DNA from: CAVSRC01 sp963762605
GTDB lineage: Bacteria > Pseudomonadota > Alphaproteobacteria > Rhizobiales > Kaistiaceae
Length of the DNA stretch: 64,000 nt
Direction of reading: 5' to 3'
Assembly (NCBI GenBank): GCA_963762605.1
Contig: CAVXLJ010000025.1
Location: forward strand, 310,001-374,000
In this document: in pieces, positions 1-8,289 of the stretch
Layout of the letters: each line of letters opens with the position of its first letter
Position numbering within the stretch: position 1 is the first letter of the stretch
Position numbers and translations under genes: made by a program
The notes under the pieces: generated by a model
Databases searched by the model: none
What the model was told of the DNA's origin: nothing
Seen by the model: only the letters and a program-made list of their open reading frames with translations

Positions 1-504
1 CTCTTCGTCCCGCCTTCCATGCCGGTGGCAACGCTGCTTGCCAACATGCAGGCGGCGCACATGCAGATGGCGCTGGTCATCGACGAATACGGCGGCACCG
101 ACGGCCTCGTCTCGCTGGAGGACGCGCTCGAAATGGTCGTCGGCGACATCGAGGACGAGCACGACGACGACACCGGACCGATGATCGTGCCCGACAAGGA
201 CGGCGGCTTCCTCGCCGATGCCCGTGCCGACCTTGAGGAGGTCGCCGAGGTCGTCGGCACCGATTTCGCCGCCGGCAAGGACGGCGAGGACGTCGATACC
301 ATCGGCGGCCTGGTCTTCGCGCTGGTCGGCCGCATTCCGGTGCGCGGCGAACTCGTCTCGGCGCCGGGCGGCTACGAGTTCGAGATCCTCGATGCCGATC
401 CGCGCCGCATCAAGCGGCTGAGGATCAGCAAGCGCCCGGCCGGTCCGCGCGAGCCGCGCCGCCGCCACCGCTCCGCCTCCGAATCCGGACCGGCTGCCGG
501 CTGA
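1..504 (+). CDS. ybeX: YbeX/CorC-HlyC family CBS-domain protein (5' truncated by window edge)
   Basis: The reading frame is open from the first base, so only the C-terminal 167 residues are present. Visible are the second half of a CBS pair (ALVIDEYGGTDGLVSLEDA, followed by the VGDIEDEHD acidic turn) and then a CorC/HlyC transporter-associated domain (DADARADLEE through GGYEFEILDADPRRIKRLRI). This domain order is typical of the YbeX/CorC proteins that lie between ybeY and lnt in many Proteobacteria, and lnt does follow here after 113 bp. In E. coli the relatives are linked to metal efflux and ribosome maturation; which applies here cannot be told. The tail is Arg-rich. Confidence 0.9.
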   Translation, partial: LFVPPSMPVATLLANMQAAHMQMALVIDEYGGTDGLVSLEDALEMVVGDIEDEHDDDTGPMIVPDKDGGFLADARADLEEVAEVVGTDFAAGKDGEDVDTIGGLVFALVGRIPVRGELVSAPGGYEFEILDADPRRIKRLRISKRPAGPREPRRRHRSASESGPAAG

Positions 505-617
505 GCTTCCGTCGTCTGTGCGGCCAAGATTCCGCGTCTCCTCGCTTGACCGAAGCGCGTCGCCCTCCGACCCTCGGTGCCTGATTCGAGGCGACGCAAG
601 CATGGAGCACGACGCGC

Positions 618-2210
618 GTGCGATCCTTCGCCAACGCCATCATCGTTCTATGGGGCTGGCGTCGCTTTGTCGTCGCGTTCGCCGGCGGCGCGCTTTCGGC
701 ACTGGCCTTCGCGCCGTTCAACCTCTTTCCGGTCCTCTGGCTGACCTTCCCCGTCTTCGTCTGGCTGATCGACGGCGCCACCGCCGCCGAAGGCGCCGGT
801 GCGCTGCGGGCCCTGGTGCCGGCGGCGGTCGTCGGCTGGAGCTTTGGCTTCGGCTTCTTCCTCGCCGGCCTGTGGTGGATTGGCGCCGCCTTTCTGGTCG
901 ATGCCCAGATCTTCGGCTGGCTGATGCCGTTTGCCGTCATCATCCTGCCGGCGGGGCTGGCGCTCTTCTGGGCCTTTGGCGCCGCGCTCGCCCGCCTCTT
1001 CTGGTCCGAGAGCTGGTCGCGCGTGCTCACCTTCGCCGTGGCCCTGTCGATTGCCGAATGGCTGCGCGGCCATCTGTTCACCGGCTTCCCGTGGAATGCC
1101 GTCGGCTACGCGCTGACGCCGGTTCCGCTGATGATGCAATCGGCCGCGCTTGTCGGCATCTGGGGGCTGACGCTCGCCGCCTTCTTCATCTTCGCCGCGC
1201 CGGTGCTGCTGGTCGCCGGGGAGGAAGCCAGCCGCAGGGCGGGCCGCATCGCCTTCGCCGCCGCGGGCATCCTGTTCCTCGTCCATCTCGGTTTCGGAGC
1301 CATGCGTCTCGCAGGCCCGCCCGATGCGACGGTTCCCGGCGTCCACCTGCGCATCCTGCAGCCCGACATTCCACAGGGCGAACGCTGGGGGATCGCGAAG
1401 GCCGACGAGATCATGCAGCGCTATGTCGGCCTCTCCGGCGGCGGCAAGGGCGCCGCCGGGCTGAAAGGCGTCACCGACCTCATCTGGCCCGAATCGGCCT
1501 TCCCCTTTCTGCTCACCGAGCGGCCAAGCGCGCTCGCCGCCATCGCCGATCTGCTTCCGCCGGGCACCACACTGGTCACCGGCGCCGCCCGTGCCGAGCG
1601 CCTGCCGGACGGGAGCCGTCCGCAGGTTTTCAACAGCATCTACGTCATCGACGACAGCGGCGAGATCGTCGGTGCCTACGACAAGGTGCATCTCGTGCCC
1701 TTCGGCGAATACATCCCCTTTTCCGGGTTGCTCCGCCGGCTGGGGCTACGCCAGCTGATTCAGCTTCCCGGCGGCTTCACGGCCGGCACCCAGCGGCGGC
1801 CGCTTGCCGTGCCCGGCGCGCCGGCGGCGGCGCCGCTGATCTGTTACGAGATCATCTTCCCCGGCGCGGTGATGCCGCCCGGCCCCCGCCCGGGATGGCT
1901 GCTCAACGTCACCGACGATGCCTGGTTCGGCGACACGCCGGGGCCGCACCAGCATTTTCTCCAGGCGCGCGTACGCGCCGTCGAGGAGGGCCTGCCGCTG
2001 GTCCGCGCCGCCAATTCCGGCATTTCGGCCATCGTCGATGCCCATGGACGGGTGATCGCCAGCTTGCGCCTCGGCAGCACCGGTGTGGTTGACGGGGATT
2101 TGCCGGCGGCTCTGCCGCCGACGCCCTATGCCCGCTTCGGAGACCTCATTTTCGCGGCTTTGCTGTCGGTTTTTGCCGCTATTGCCGCGTTAACCAGATT
2201 CAAAACGTGA
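618..2210 (+). CDS. lnt: apolipoprotein N-acyltransferase
   Basis: Transfers the third acyl chain from a phospholipid to the N-terminal cysteine of diacylated lipoproteins in the inner membrane. The 530-residue protein has about six hydrophobic segments in residues 5-230 and a nitrilase-like periplasmic domain after 240. The expected Glu-Lys-Cys triad is visible as Glu292 (WPESAFPF), Lys356 (YDKVHLVPFGEY) and Cys409 (ICYEIIFPG). The frame opens with GTG; no in-frame ATG upstream is plausible. It follows ybeX as in other alphaproteobacteria and may share its transcript. Confidence 0.96.
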   Translation: MRSFANAIIVLWGWRRFVVAFAGGALSALAFAPFNLFPVLWLTFPVFVWLIDGATAAEGAGALRALVPAAVVGWSFGFGFFLAGLWWIGAAFLVDAQIFGWLMPFAVIILPAGLALFWAFGAALARLFWSESWSRVLTFAVALSIAEWLRGHLFTGFPWNAVGYALTPVPLMMQSAALVGIWGLTLAAFFIFAAPVLLVAGEEASRRAGRIAFAAAGILFLVHLGFGAMRLAGPPDATVPGVHLRILQPDIPQGERWGIAKADEIMQRYVGLSGGGKGAAGLKGVTDLIWPESAFPFLLTERPSALAAIADLLPPGTTLVTGAARAERLPDGSRPQVFNSIYVIDDSGEIVGAYDKVHLVPFGEYIPFSGLLRRLGLRQLIQLPGGFTAGTQRRPLAVPGAPAAAPLICYEIIFPGAVMPPGPRPGWLLNVTDDAWFGDTPGPHQHFLQARVRAVEEGLPLVRAANSGISAIVDAHGRVIASLRLGSTGVVDGDLPAALPPTPYARFGDLIFAALLSVFAAIAALTRFKT

Positions 2211-2222
2211 TTTGACGGACAA

Positions 2223-2252
2223 TTGACACAAATTGCAATTGCCGATCAATAT
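2223..2252 (+). promoter_or_regulatory. candidate sigma-70 promoter for the XRE regulator
   Basis: TTGACA at 2223-2228 is followed after 17 bp by TCAATA (or after 18 by CAATAT). The spacer contains a perfect 10-bp palindrome, AATTGCAATT, at 2231-2240, which could be an operator. It lies in an AT-rich gap that contrasts with the GC-rich surroundings. Confidence 0.5.
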
Positions 2253-2335
2253 CGCCGGTCGCTCGGGGCGCACGGGGCGTGTGGCGGTCAAAAAAGTAAC
2301 CACCGCACGACCGGTGCTGTGCGTTGCGCCGAGTC

Positions 2336-2350
2336 CGTAATTATATTACG
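2336..2350 (+). promoter_or_regulatory. palindromic operator candidate upstream of the XRE regulator
   Basis: A perfect inverted repeat, CGTAAT-tat-ATTACG, lies about 70 bp before the start codon of the XRE regulator. Its position between promoter and gene suggests autoregulation, which is common for XRE regulators; this is inference. A short hairpin (CCGCT/AGCGG, 2381-2396) follows just ahead of the Shine-Dalgarno sequence. Confidence 0.4.
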
Positions 2351-2417
2351 CGGTGCGACCATACCCCGGCCCATGATGGACCGCTTTCGTGAGCGGCAAT
2401 AAGGAAGAAAGCCAAAA

Positions 2418-2834
2418 ATGGCCAACAAGAAACAGCCTAACCCGATCGACATCCATGTCGGGTCGCGGGTCCGACTGCGGCGCATGATGCTGGGCATGAG
2501 CCAGGAAAAGCTGGGCGAGCAGCTTGGCATCACGTTCCAGCAGATTCAGAAATATGAGAAGGGCACCAACAGGATCGGCGCCAGCCGCCTCCAGCATATC
2601 GCCCGTGTCCTGTCCGTGCCGATCTCCTTCTTTTTTGAGGACGCTCCGGCAACGCCGAGCGGCGACACGACCGGCGTCGCCGAGCCTTCGTCGACGAATT
2701 ATGTCGTCGATTTCCTCTCCAGCTCCGAAGGAATCCAGCTCAACAAGGCGTTCGTGCGCATCAAGGATTCGCATCAGCGCCGCCGGATCATCGATCTCGT
2801 CCGCGCCATGGCGGGCGACGACGACCCCGCCTGA
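2418..2834 (+). CDS. XRE-family HTH regulator, PraR-like
   Basis: A 138-residue DNA-binding protein. Residues about 13-70 form a Cro/C1-type helix-turn-helix (VGSRVRLRRMMLGMSQEKLG, then FQQIQKYEKGTNRI). The conserved C-terminal tail (GIQLNKAFVRI, RRRIIDLVRAMAG) and the location between lnt and metK match the PraR regulator of rhizobia, which represses biofilm and symbiosis-related genes in Azorhizobium and Rhizobium leguminosarum. The assignment to PraR rests on remembered synteny and sequence style, so no symbol is given. A clear SD (AAGGAAG) precedes ATG. It has its own promoter candidate and two palindromes upstream. Confidence 0.88.
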   Translation: MANKKQPNPIDIHVGSRVRLRRMMLGMSQEKLGEQLGITFQQIQKYEKGTNRIGASRLQHIARVLSVPISFFFEDAPATPSGDTTGVAEPSSTNYVVDFLSSSEGIQLNKAFVRIKDSHQRRRIIDLVRAMAGDDDPA

Positions 2835-3015
2835 GCACCGCCGCGCCGGTCACCGCGTATCGCTTGCCCGGGCTCGGGCATGGCGGGATCGCTTGCGCCG
2901 CCGGCTGGCGGCAGGCGGTAATTGACCCCTGCCGCGTTCACTGTCACAACACCGCCCGGCGAGCCCGGCGGACGAACCGCCCGGCAGGGGATTTTCGACC
3001 GGGGAGCAGCGTTTC

Positions 3016-4185
3016 GTGTCGCGCACCAACTATCTCTTCACCAGCGAGTCCGTTTCCGAAGGCCATCCCGACAAGGTCTGCGACCGCATCTCCGATACCA
3101 TCGTCGATGCCTATCTTGCGGCCATGCCGGAGGCGCGGGTTGCCTGCGAGACGCTGGCCACGACCAATCGCGTGGTGATCGCCGGCGAGGTGCGCGGGCC
3201 GGACACGGTCCTCGAGCAGATCGAGGATCTCACCCGCTCAGCCATCCGCGACATCGGCTACGAGCAGGACGGCTTCCACTGGCAGACCTGCAAGGTCGAG
3301 GTGCTCCTCCACGCCCAGTCGGCTGATATCGCCCAGGGCGTCGATGCCTCCGGCAACAAGGACGAGGGCGCCGGCGACCAGGGCATCATGTTCGGCTATG
3401 CCTGCCGCGAGACGCCGGAGCTCATGCCGGCGCCGATCTTCTACGCCCACAAGATCCTCCACCGCATGGCCGAGGCGCGCCATTCCGGAGAGACCCACAT
3501 GCTCGGCCCCGACGCCAAGAGCCAGGTCACGGTCCGCTACGCCGCCGGCAAGCCGGTCGGCGTCACGTCGATCGTCGTCTCCACCCAGCACCTCGACGTC
3601 GATCTCTCCTCCCACGACGTCCGCTCGATCGTCGAGCCCTATGTGCGCGAGTCGCTGCCCGACAACTGGATCGACGACAAGACCGTCTGGCACATCAATC
3701 CGACCGGCAAGTTCGTCATCGGCGGTCCCGACGGCGACGCCGGGCTGACCGGCCGCAAGATCATCGTCGACACCTATGGCGGCGCGGCACCGCACGGTGG
3801 CGGCGCCTTCTCCGGCAAGGACCCGACCAAGGTCGACCGTTCGGCGGCCTATGCCTCACGCTATCTGGCCAAGAATGTTGTCGCCGCCGGCTTCGCCGAC
3901 CGCTGCACCATCCAGCTCTCCTACGCCATCGGCGTGTCGCAGCCGCTGTCGGTCTATGTCAATCTGCACGATACCGGCCGCGTGCCCGAGGAGAAGCTGG
4001 AAAAGGCGATCGGCCGGATCATGGATCTTTCGCCGCGCGGCATTCGCCAGCATCTCGGTCTCAACCGGCCGATCTATGCGCGCACCGCCGCCTACGGCCA
4101 TTTCGGTCGTCCGGCCGAGGATGATGGCGGCTTCTCGTGGGAGCGCACCGACCTCATCGACGCCATCCACGACGCCCTCGACTGA
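3016..4185 (+). CDS. metK: S-adenosylmethionine synthetase
   Basis: Makes S-adenosylmethionine from methionine and ATP in the cytoplasm. The 389-residue protein is full length for the family. It begins with the ATP-site signature FTSESVSEGHPDKV and carries GAGDQGIMFGYA at residues 118-129 and the GGGAFSGKDPTKVDRSAAY signature later. GTG is the start, with GGGGAG 10 bp upstream. A 181-bp leader separates it from the XRE gene. The downstream trmB product uses SAM as methyl donor, and trmB probably shares the transcript. Confidence 0.98.
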   Translation: MSRTNYLFTSESVSEGHPDKVCDRISDTIVDAYLAAMPEARVACETLATTNRVVIAGEVRGPDTVLEQIEDLTRSAIRDIGYEQDGFHWQTCKVEVLLHAQSADIAQGVDASGNKDEGAGDQGIMFGYACRETPELMPAPIFYAHKILHRMAEARHSGETHMLGPDAKSQVTVRYAAGKPVGVTSIVVSTQHLDVDLSSHDVRSIVEPYVRESLPDNWIDDKTVWHINPTGKFVIGGPDGDAGLTGRKIIVDTYGGAAPHGGGAFSGKDPTKVDRSAAYASRYLAKNVVAAGFADRCTIQLSYAIGVSQPLSVYVNLHDTGRVPEEKLEKAIGRIMDLSPRGIRQHLGLNRPIYARTAAYGHFGRPAEDDGGFSWERTDLIDAIHDALD

Positions 4186-4228
4186 GGCCGAAGGCGGGTC
4201 CGGCCACGCGGCTGCGGGGCAGGGCGAC

Positions 4229-4912
4229 ATGAACGAGCGACATGACTCCCTCTACGGCAGGCGCAAGGGCAAGCCCCTGTCGCCGCGTCGCTTGCGTCTC
4301 ATGGCGACGCTCTTCCGCGCGCTTGCCATCGATATCGACGCGCCGCCGCCAGCCGCCCTCGCCACGCTGTTTGCCGGAGCGCCCGCGCGCGTGTCTCTGG
4401 AAATCGGCTTCGGCGGCGGCGAGCATCTGGTCGCCGCGGCGGCCGCCGATCCTGCTTCCGGCTTCATCGGCGTCGAACCCTATCTCAATGGCATGGCGAG
4501 CGCCGTCGCCGCCATCGATGACGCCGACCTCACCAATATCCGTCTGTTCGATGGCGAAGCCTCGCGCCTGCTCGACTGGCTGCCGCCCGCCTCGCTCGAC
4601 GCGGTCGATCTGCTCTATCCCGATCCCTGGCCCAAGAAGCGCCACTGGAAGCGGCGCTTCGTCGCACCGGACAATCTCGATCGCCTCGCCCGCGTGCTCA
4701 AGCCCGGTGGTCTCTTCCGCTTCGCCAGCGACATCCCCTCTTATGTCGAATGGACCCTCGGCCACACCGTCGGCCATCCGGCATTCGCCTGGACGGCCGC
4801 GCGTGCCGACGACTGGCGGTTGCCCTTTCCCGGCTGGCCGGGCACGCGCTACGAGGCCAAGGCCGTCGCTGCCGGCCGCATACCGACCTATCTCGTCTTT
4901 GCCCGGCGATAG
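4229..4912 (+). CDS. trmB: tRNA (guanine-N7-)-methyltransferase
   Basis: Methylates G46 of tRNA using SAM. The ATG at 4229 is chosen because the protein then starts MNERHDSLYGRRKGKPLS, as homologues do; the frame is open further upstream only because it runs through metK out of frame. The 227 residues carry the SAM-binding LEIGFGGGEHL, the family signature LYPDPWPKKRHWKRRF and LKPGGLFRFASD. It starts 43 bp after metK, so the two are probably cotranscribed. Confidence 0.96.
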   Translation: MNERHDSLYGRRKGKPLSPRRLRLMATLFRALAIDIDAPPPAALATLFAGAPARVSLEIGFGGGEHLVAAAAADPASGFIGVEPYLNGMASAVAAIDDADLTNIRLFDGEASRLLDWLPPASLDAVDLLYPDPWPKKRHWKRRFVAPDNLDRLARVLKPGGLFRFASDIPSYVEWTLGHTVGHPAFAWTAARADDWRLPFPGWPGTRYEAKAVAAGRIPTYLVFARR

Positions 4913-4948
4913 CGGCTGCCCTTCACAAGCAAGGGGCGGCGGTTATAC

Positions 4949-4965
4949 TCGACTCTAGGAGTCGA
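4949..4965 (+). promoter_or_regulatory. Rrf2 operator candidate overlapping its own SD
   Basis: A perfect 7-bp inverted repeat TCGACTC-tag-GAGTCGA lies just before the ATG at 4968. It contains the GGAG Shine-Dalgarno and sits just downstream of a possible -10 (TTATAC, 4943-4948). The core CGACT-N5-AGTCG recurs, with one change, upstream of sbp at 5491-5505. Autoregulation by the Rrf2 protein is inferred. Confidence 0.6.
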
Positions 4966-4967
4966 CT

Positions 4968-5456
4968 ATGCCGGGCATGATCTCCCAGAAGGCCAAATAT
5001 GCCTTCAAGGCGCTGTTTCGCCTTGCCGAGGTGCCGCCCGGCGCCGCCCTGTCGATCGAGGAAATCGCCCGGGCCGATGCGATCCCGCAGAAGTTCCTCG
5101 AACACATCCTGCTCGACCTCAAGCGCAAGGGTCTGGTTGCCAGCCGCCGCGGCCGCGCCGGCGGTTACATGCTCATCAAGCGGCCGCGCGAAATGACCAT
5201 CGGCAGCGTGCTCAGGGCCATCGATGGGCCGATCGCACCGCTGCCCTGCATATCGCGCACCGCCTATCGCCGCTGCCCCGATTGTCCGGACGAGAAGAGC
5301 TGCGCCGTCCGCCGCCTGTTCGCCGACACCTATGCCGCCATGCTGCTGCTCTGGGACGCCACCACGCTGGCCGAGGCCATCCACCCGGTTGCTCAGCCCG
5401 GTGGCAAATACGTCGCTGAAATCGTCGATAAGTTAGAAAAATCTACCGAAAGATGA
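4968..5456 (+). CDS. Rrf2-family transcriptional regulator
   Basis: A 162-residue Rrf2/CymR/IscR-type regulator. The winged helix spans about residues 5-70 (ISQKAKYAFKALFRLA at the start; a RRGRAGGY wing near 60-67). Four cysteines at 94, 103, 106 and 112 form a cluster like that of Fe-S-binding or redox-sensing Rrf2 members, but spacing alone does not prove a cofactor. It precedes sbp-cysTWA, and the same inverted repeat lies upstream of both units. It is therefore likely to control sulfate uptake, as CymR/CysR-like proteins do elsewhere. Confidence 0.9.
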   Translation: MPGMISQKAKYAFKALFRLAEVPPGAALSIEEIARADAIPQKFLEHILLDLKRKGLVASRRGRAGGYMLIKRPREMTIGSVLRAIDGPIAPLPCISRTAYRRCPDCPDEKSCAVRRLFADTYAAMLLLWDATTLAEAIHPVAQPGGKYVAEIVDKLEKSTER

Positions 5457-5478
5457 GGCAATTCGCCGCCTCTCTTTT
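5455..5478 (+). terminator. weak intrinsic terminator after the Rrf2 gene
   Basis: GAGGC (5455-5459) pairs with GCCTC (5468-5472) over an 8-nt loop and is followed by TCTTTT. It overlaps the stop codon of the Rrf2 gene and separates it from the sulfate transporter operon. Confidence 0.45.
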
Positions 5479-5480
5479 CG

Positions 5481-5510
5481 TTGAAAAACACGACTGATTA
5501 TGTCGAGATA
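5481..5510 (+). promoter_or_regulatory. sbp promoter region with Rrf2-like operator
   Basis: A possible -35 TTGAAA at 5481-5486 is followed by CGACT-gatta-TGTCG at 5491-5505 and a weak -10 (GAGATA, 5505-5510). The half-site spacing is the same as in the inverted repeat before the Rrf2 gene, and nine of the ten core bases agree. A repressor bound here would lie between -35 and -10. Confidence 0.5.
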
Positions 5511-5541
5511 GCCTGGTCCGGCACGACAGCGGAGGTTTCCC

Positions 5542-6561
5542 ATGAAGCCTGTCAGTCGTTTGCAGAGCCTCGCCCTTGCCACGCTGCTGGCCGTTGCCGG
5601 CGTCAGCGCGGCCTCGGCCGAGCGGACCATCCTCAACGTCTCCTACGATCCGACGCGCGAACTCTACCGCGCCTATGATGCGCTCTTCGCCAAGCACTGG
5701 GCCGAGGGCCATGATGGCGAAGTCATCACGGTCGAGCAGTCGCACGGCGGCTCCGGGGCGCAGGCTCGTGCCGTCATCGAAGGTCAGCCGGCCGATGTCG
5801 TCACGCTGGCTCTTGAGGCCGACATCGATGCCATCGCCCGCACCGGCCGGATCGCGTCCGACTGGAAGACGCGCTTGCCCTTGAGTTCCGCGCCCTACAC
5901 CTCGACCATCGTCTTCCTCGTGCGCACGGGCAATCCGAAGGGCATCCGCGACTGGGACGACCTGGTGAAGCCGGGCGTCCAGGTCATAACCCCCAACCCG
6001 AAGACTTCCGGCGGCGCCCGCTGGAACTATCTCGCCGCCTGGGCCTATGCCGACGCGGCATTCGGCCATGACGCCGGGAAGACCATGGACTTCGTCGCCG
6101 CGCTCTTCCGCAACGTGCCGGTGCTCGATTCCGGTGCCCGCGGCTCCACCACCACCTTCGCCCAACGCGGCATCGGCGACGTGCTGCTGTCATGGGAGAA
6201 CGAGGCCTATCTGGCGCTCAAGGAACTCGGCGCCGACCGGTTCGAGATCGTCGTGCCGTCGCTGTCGATCCGCGCGGTGCCACCGGTCGCCGTGGTCGAT
6301 GCCAATGTCGATGCGCACGGCACCCGCGACGTGGCGGAGGAATACCTTCGCTATCTCTACAGCGACCAAGCGCAGAGGTTGATCGCGGCCAATTTCTACC
6401 GCCCGGTGAAACCGGAAGCTGCCGACGCGCAAGACCTTGAACGCTTCCCGGCGCTGAAGCTGGTCGATATCGACGACCCGCTCTTCGGCGGCTGGGCGAA
6501 GGCGCAGGTCGAGCACTTCGGCGAGGGCGGCACCTTCGACCGGATCTTCCAGCGCCGGTGA
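5542..6561 (+). CDS. sbp: periplasmic sulfate-binding protein
   Basis: Binds sulfate (or thiosulfate) in the periplasm and delivers it to the CysTWA transporter. The 339-residue precursor has a signal peptide ending near residue 26 (VSAASA, then ERTILNVSYDPTRELY). Family signatures include the EQSHGGSGAQARAVI segment and ITPNPKTSGGARWNYLAAW. GGAGG precedes the ATG. It is the first gene of a four-gene operon with tight spacing and has an Rrf2-like operator upstream. Confidence 0.95.
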   Translation: MKPVSRLQSLALATLLAVAGVSAASAERTILNVSYDPTRELYRAYDALFAKHWAEGHDGEVITVEQSHGGSGAQARAVIEGQPADVVTLALEADIDAIARTGRIASDWKTRLPLSSAPYTSTIVFLVRTGNPKGIRDWDDLVKPGVQVITPNPKTSGGARWNYLAAWAYADAAFGHDAGKTMDFVAALFRNVPVLDSGARGSTTTFAQRGIGDVLLSWENEAYLALKELGADRFEIVVPSLSIRAVPPVAVVDANVDAHGTRDVAEEYLRYLYSDQAQRLIAANFYRPVKPEAADAQDLERFPALKLVDIDDPLFGGWAKAQVEHFGEGGTFDRIFQRR

Positions 6562-6568
6562 TGCGAGC

Positions 6569-7417
6569 ATGCACGCCACCGCGGCATTGTCTCTGAGAAA
6601 GCCGAGCGTCATCCCCGGCTTCCGTCTCTCGCTCGGCTTGGCGCTGACCTATTTGAGCCTGGTCGTGTTGATCCCGCTCGCCGGCCTGGTCCTGAAAGCC
6701 GCGAGCCTTGGCTGGGCCGATTTCTGGCACATCGCCACCGGCAGCCGCACCCTTGCGGCGCTCGGCGTCTCCTTCGGCCTGTCGCTCGCCGCGGCTTGCA
6801 TCAATTCCGTCTTCGGGCTCGTCGTCGCCTGGGTGCTGGTGCGCTATCGCTTTCCCGGGCGCCGGCTGCTCGATGCCTTCATCGACCTGCCCTTTGCCCT
6901 GCCAACCGCGGTGGCCGGCATTTCCCTTGCCGCCATCTATGTGCCCAACGGCTGGATCGGCGCTCTGGTTGCACCGCTGGGCCTGAAGATCGCCTACACG
7001 CCGACGGGCATCCTCGTCGCGCTCGTCTTCGTCGGCCTGCCCTTCATCGTGCGCACCGTCCAGCCTGTGCTGCAGGATCTCGACCGCGACGCCGAGGAGG
7101 CAGCCGCAACGCTCGGCGCCGGGCGGCTGCGCACGGTCCTGACCGTCGTTATGCCGATGCTCCTGCCCTCACTGCTCATCGGCTTCGCCCTGGCGCTGGC
7201 GCGGGCGGTCGGCGAATACGGCTCCGTCATCTTCATTGCCGGCAACATCCCCTATGTCTCGGAGATCGCGCCGCTCTTGATCGTCATCCGCCTGCAGGAA
7301 TTTGACTACGCCGGGGCGACGGCGATCGCCACCGTCATGCTAGCGATCGCCTTCCTGCTGCTGCTCGCCATCAATCTGGTGCAGGCCTGGACGCGGCGGA
7401 GGTTCGGCCATGTGTGA
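6569..7417 (+). CDS. cysT: sulfate ABC transporter permease CysT
   Basis: One of two membrane subunits of the sulfate/thiosulfate importer. The 282-residue protein has about six transmembrane segments. It carries the permease EAA loop, EEAAATLGAGRLRTVLTVV at about residues 176-194, which contacts CysA, and the AVGEYGSVIFIAGNIP signature of CysT proteins. It begins 7 bp after sbp and overlaps cysW by 8 bp, indicating translational coupling. Confidence 0.95.
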   Translation: MHATAALSLRKPSVIPGFRLSLGLALTYLSLVVLIPLAGLVLKAASLGWADFWHIATGSRTLAALGVSFGLSLAAACINSVFGLVVAWVLVRYRFPGRRLLDAFIDLPFALPTAVAGISLAAIYVPNGWIGALVAPLGLKIAYTPTGILVALVFVGLPFIVRTVQPVLQDLDRDAEEAAATLGAGRLRTVLTVVMPMLLPSLLIGFALALARAVGEYGSVIFIAGNIPYVSEIAPLLIVIRLQEFDYAGATAIATVMLAIAFLLLLAINLVQAWTRRRFGHV

Positions 7418-8270
7418 AACACGCCGCACGAGGATCGCCGCCACCAGCGAGCGCGCCGGCACGCGGCGCGCCCTCATCGGCGTCGCGTTCGTCTTTCTGG
7501 CCCTCTTCCTGCTGCTGCCGCTGGTCACCGTCTTCGTCGAGGCGCTGCGGGCCGGCCTGCCGGCCTACTTTGCCGCGCTCACCGAGAAGGACGCGCTGGC
7601 CGCCATCCGCCTGACGCTCATCGTCGCCGCCATCTCGGTTCCCGCCAATCTCGTCTTCGGCCTTGCCGCATCATGGGCCATCGCCAAGTTCGATTTTCCG
7701 GGCAAGAGCCTGCTCATCACGTTGATCGACCTGCCCTTCTCGGTGTCGCCGGTCACCTCGGGGCTGATCTACGTGTTGCTCTTCGGGGCGCAGGGCTGGT
7801 TCGGACCATTTCTCCAGGCGCACGGCATCCGCATCATCTTCGCCATGCCGGGCATCGTCCTGGCGACCATCTTCGTCACCTTCCCCTTCGTCGCCCGCGA
7901 GCTGATTCCCATCATGCAGCAACAGGGCACGCAGGAAGAGGAGGCCGCCGTCTCGCTCGGCGTTTCCGGCTTTGAGACCTTCCGGCGCGTGACGCTGCCC
8001 AATGTGAAATGGGCGCTGCTCTATGGCGTGCTTCTCTGCAATGCCCGCGCCATGGGCGAGTTCGGCGCCGTCTCGGTGGTCTCCGGCCATGTCCGTGGAT
8101 TGACCAACACCATGCCGCTGCAGGTGGAGATCCTCTACAACGAATACGCCTATGGCGCCGCCTTTGCGGTCGCCTCGCTGCTTGCCCTGCTGGCTCTGGT
8201 CACGCTGGCGGTGAAGACGGTGCTTGAGTGGCGCTTTGCCGGCGAGATCGCTGCGCTCGGGCGCCGCTGA
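7410..8270 (+). CDS. cysW: sulfate ABC transporter permease CysW
   Basis: Second membrane subunit of the sulfate importer, pairing with CysT. The 286-residue protein has about six hydrophobic segments, an EAA loop (EEEAAVSLGVSGFETFRRV) and the ARAMGEFGAVSVVSGHVRG signature. Its ATG overlaps the end of cysT by 8 bp; cysA follows after 19 bp. Confidence 0.95.
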   Translation: MCETRRTRIAATSERAGTRRALIGVAFVFLALFLLLPLVTVFVEALRAGLPAYFAALTEKDALAAIRLTLIVAAISVPANLVFGLAASWAIAKFDFPGKSLLITLIDLPFSVSPVTSGLIYVLLFGAQGWFGPFLQAHGIRIIFAMPGIVLATIFVTFPFVARELIPIMQQQGTQEEEAAVSLGVSGFETFRRVTLPNVKWALLYGVLLCNARAMGEFGAVSVVSGHVRGLTNTMPLQVEILYNEYAYGAAFAVASLLALLALVTLAVKTVLEWRFAGEIAALGRR

Positions 8271-8289
8271 AGAACGGGGAGGAGAGACC

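Noticed and set aside
2941..3015. SAM/SAH or SAM-II riboswitch before metK
   Set aside because: Only short sequence resemblances (GTCACAAC and GGAGCA); the GTGAC return strand and the conserved loop are missing.
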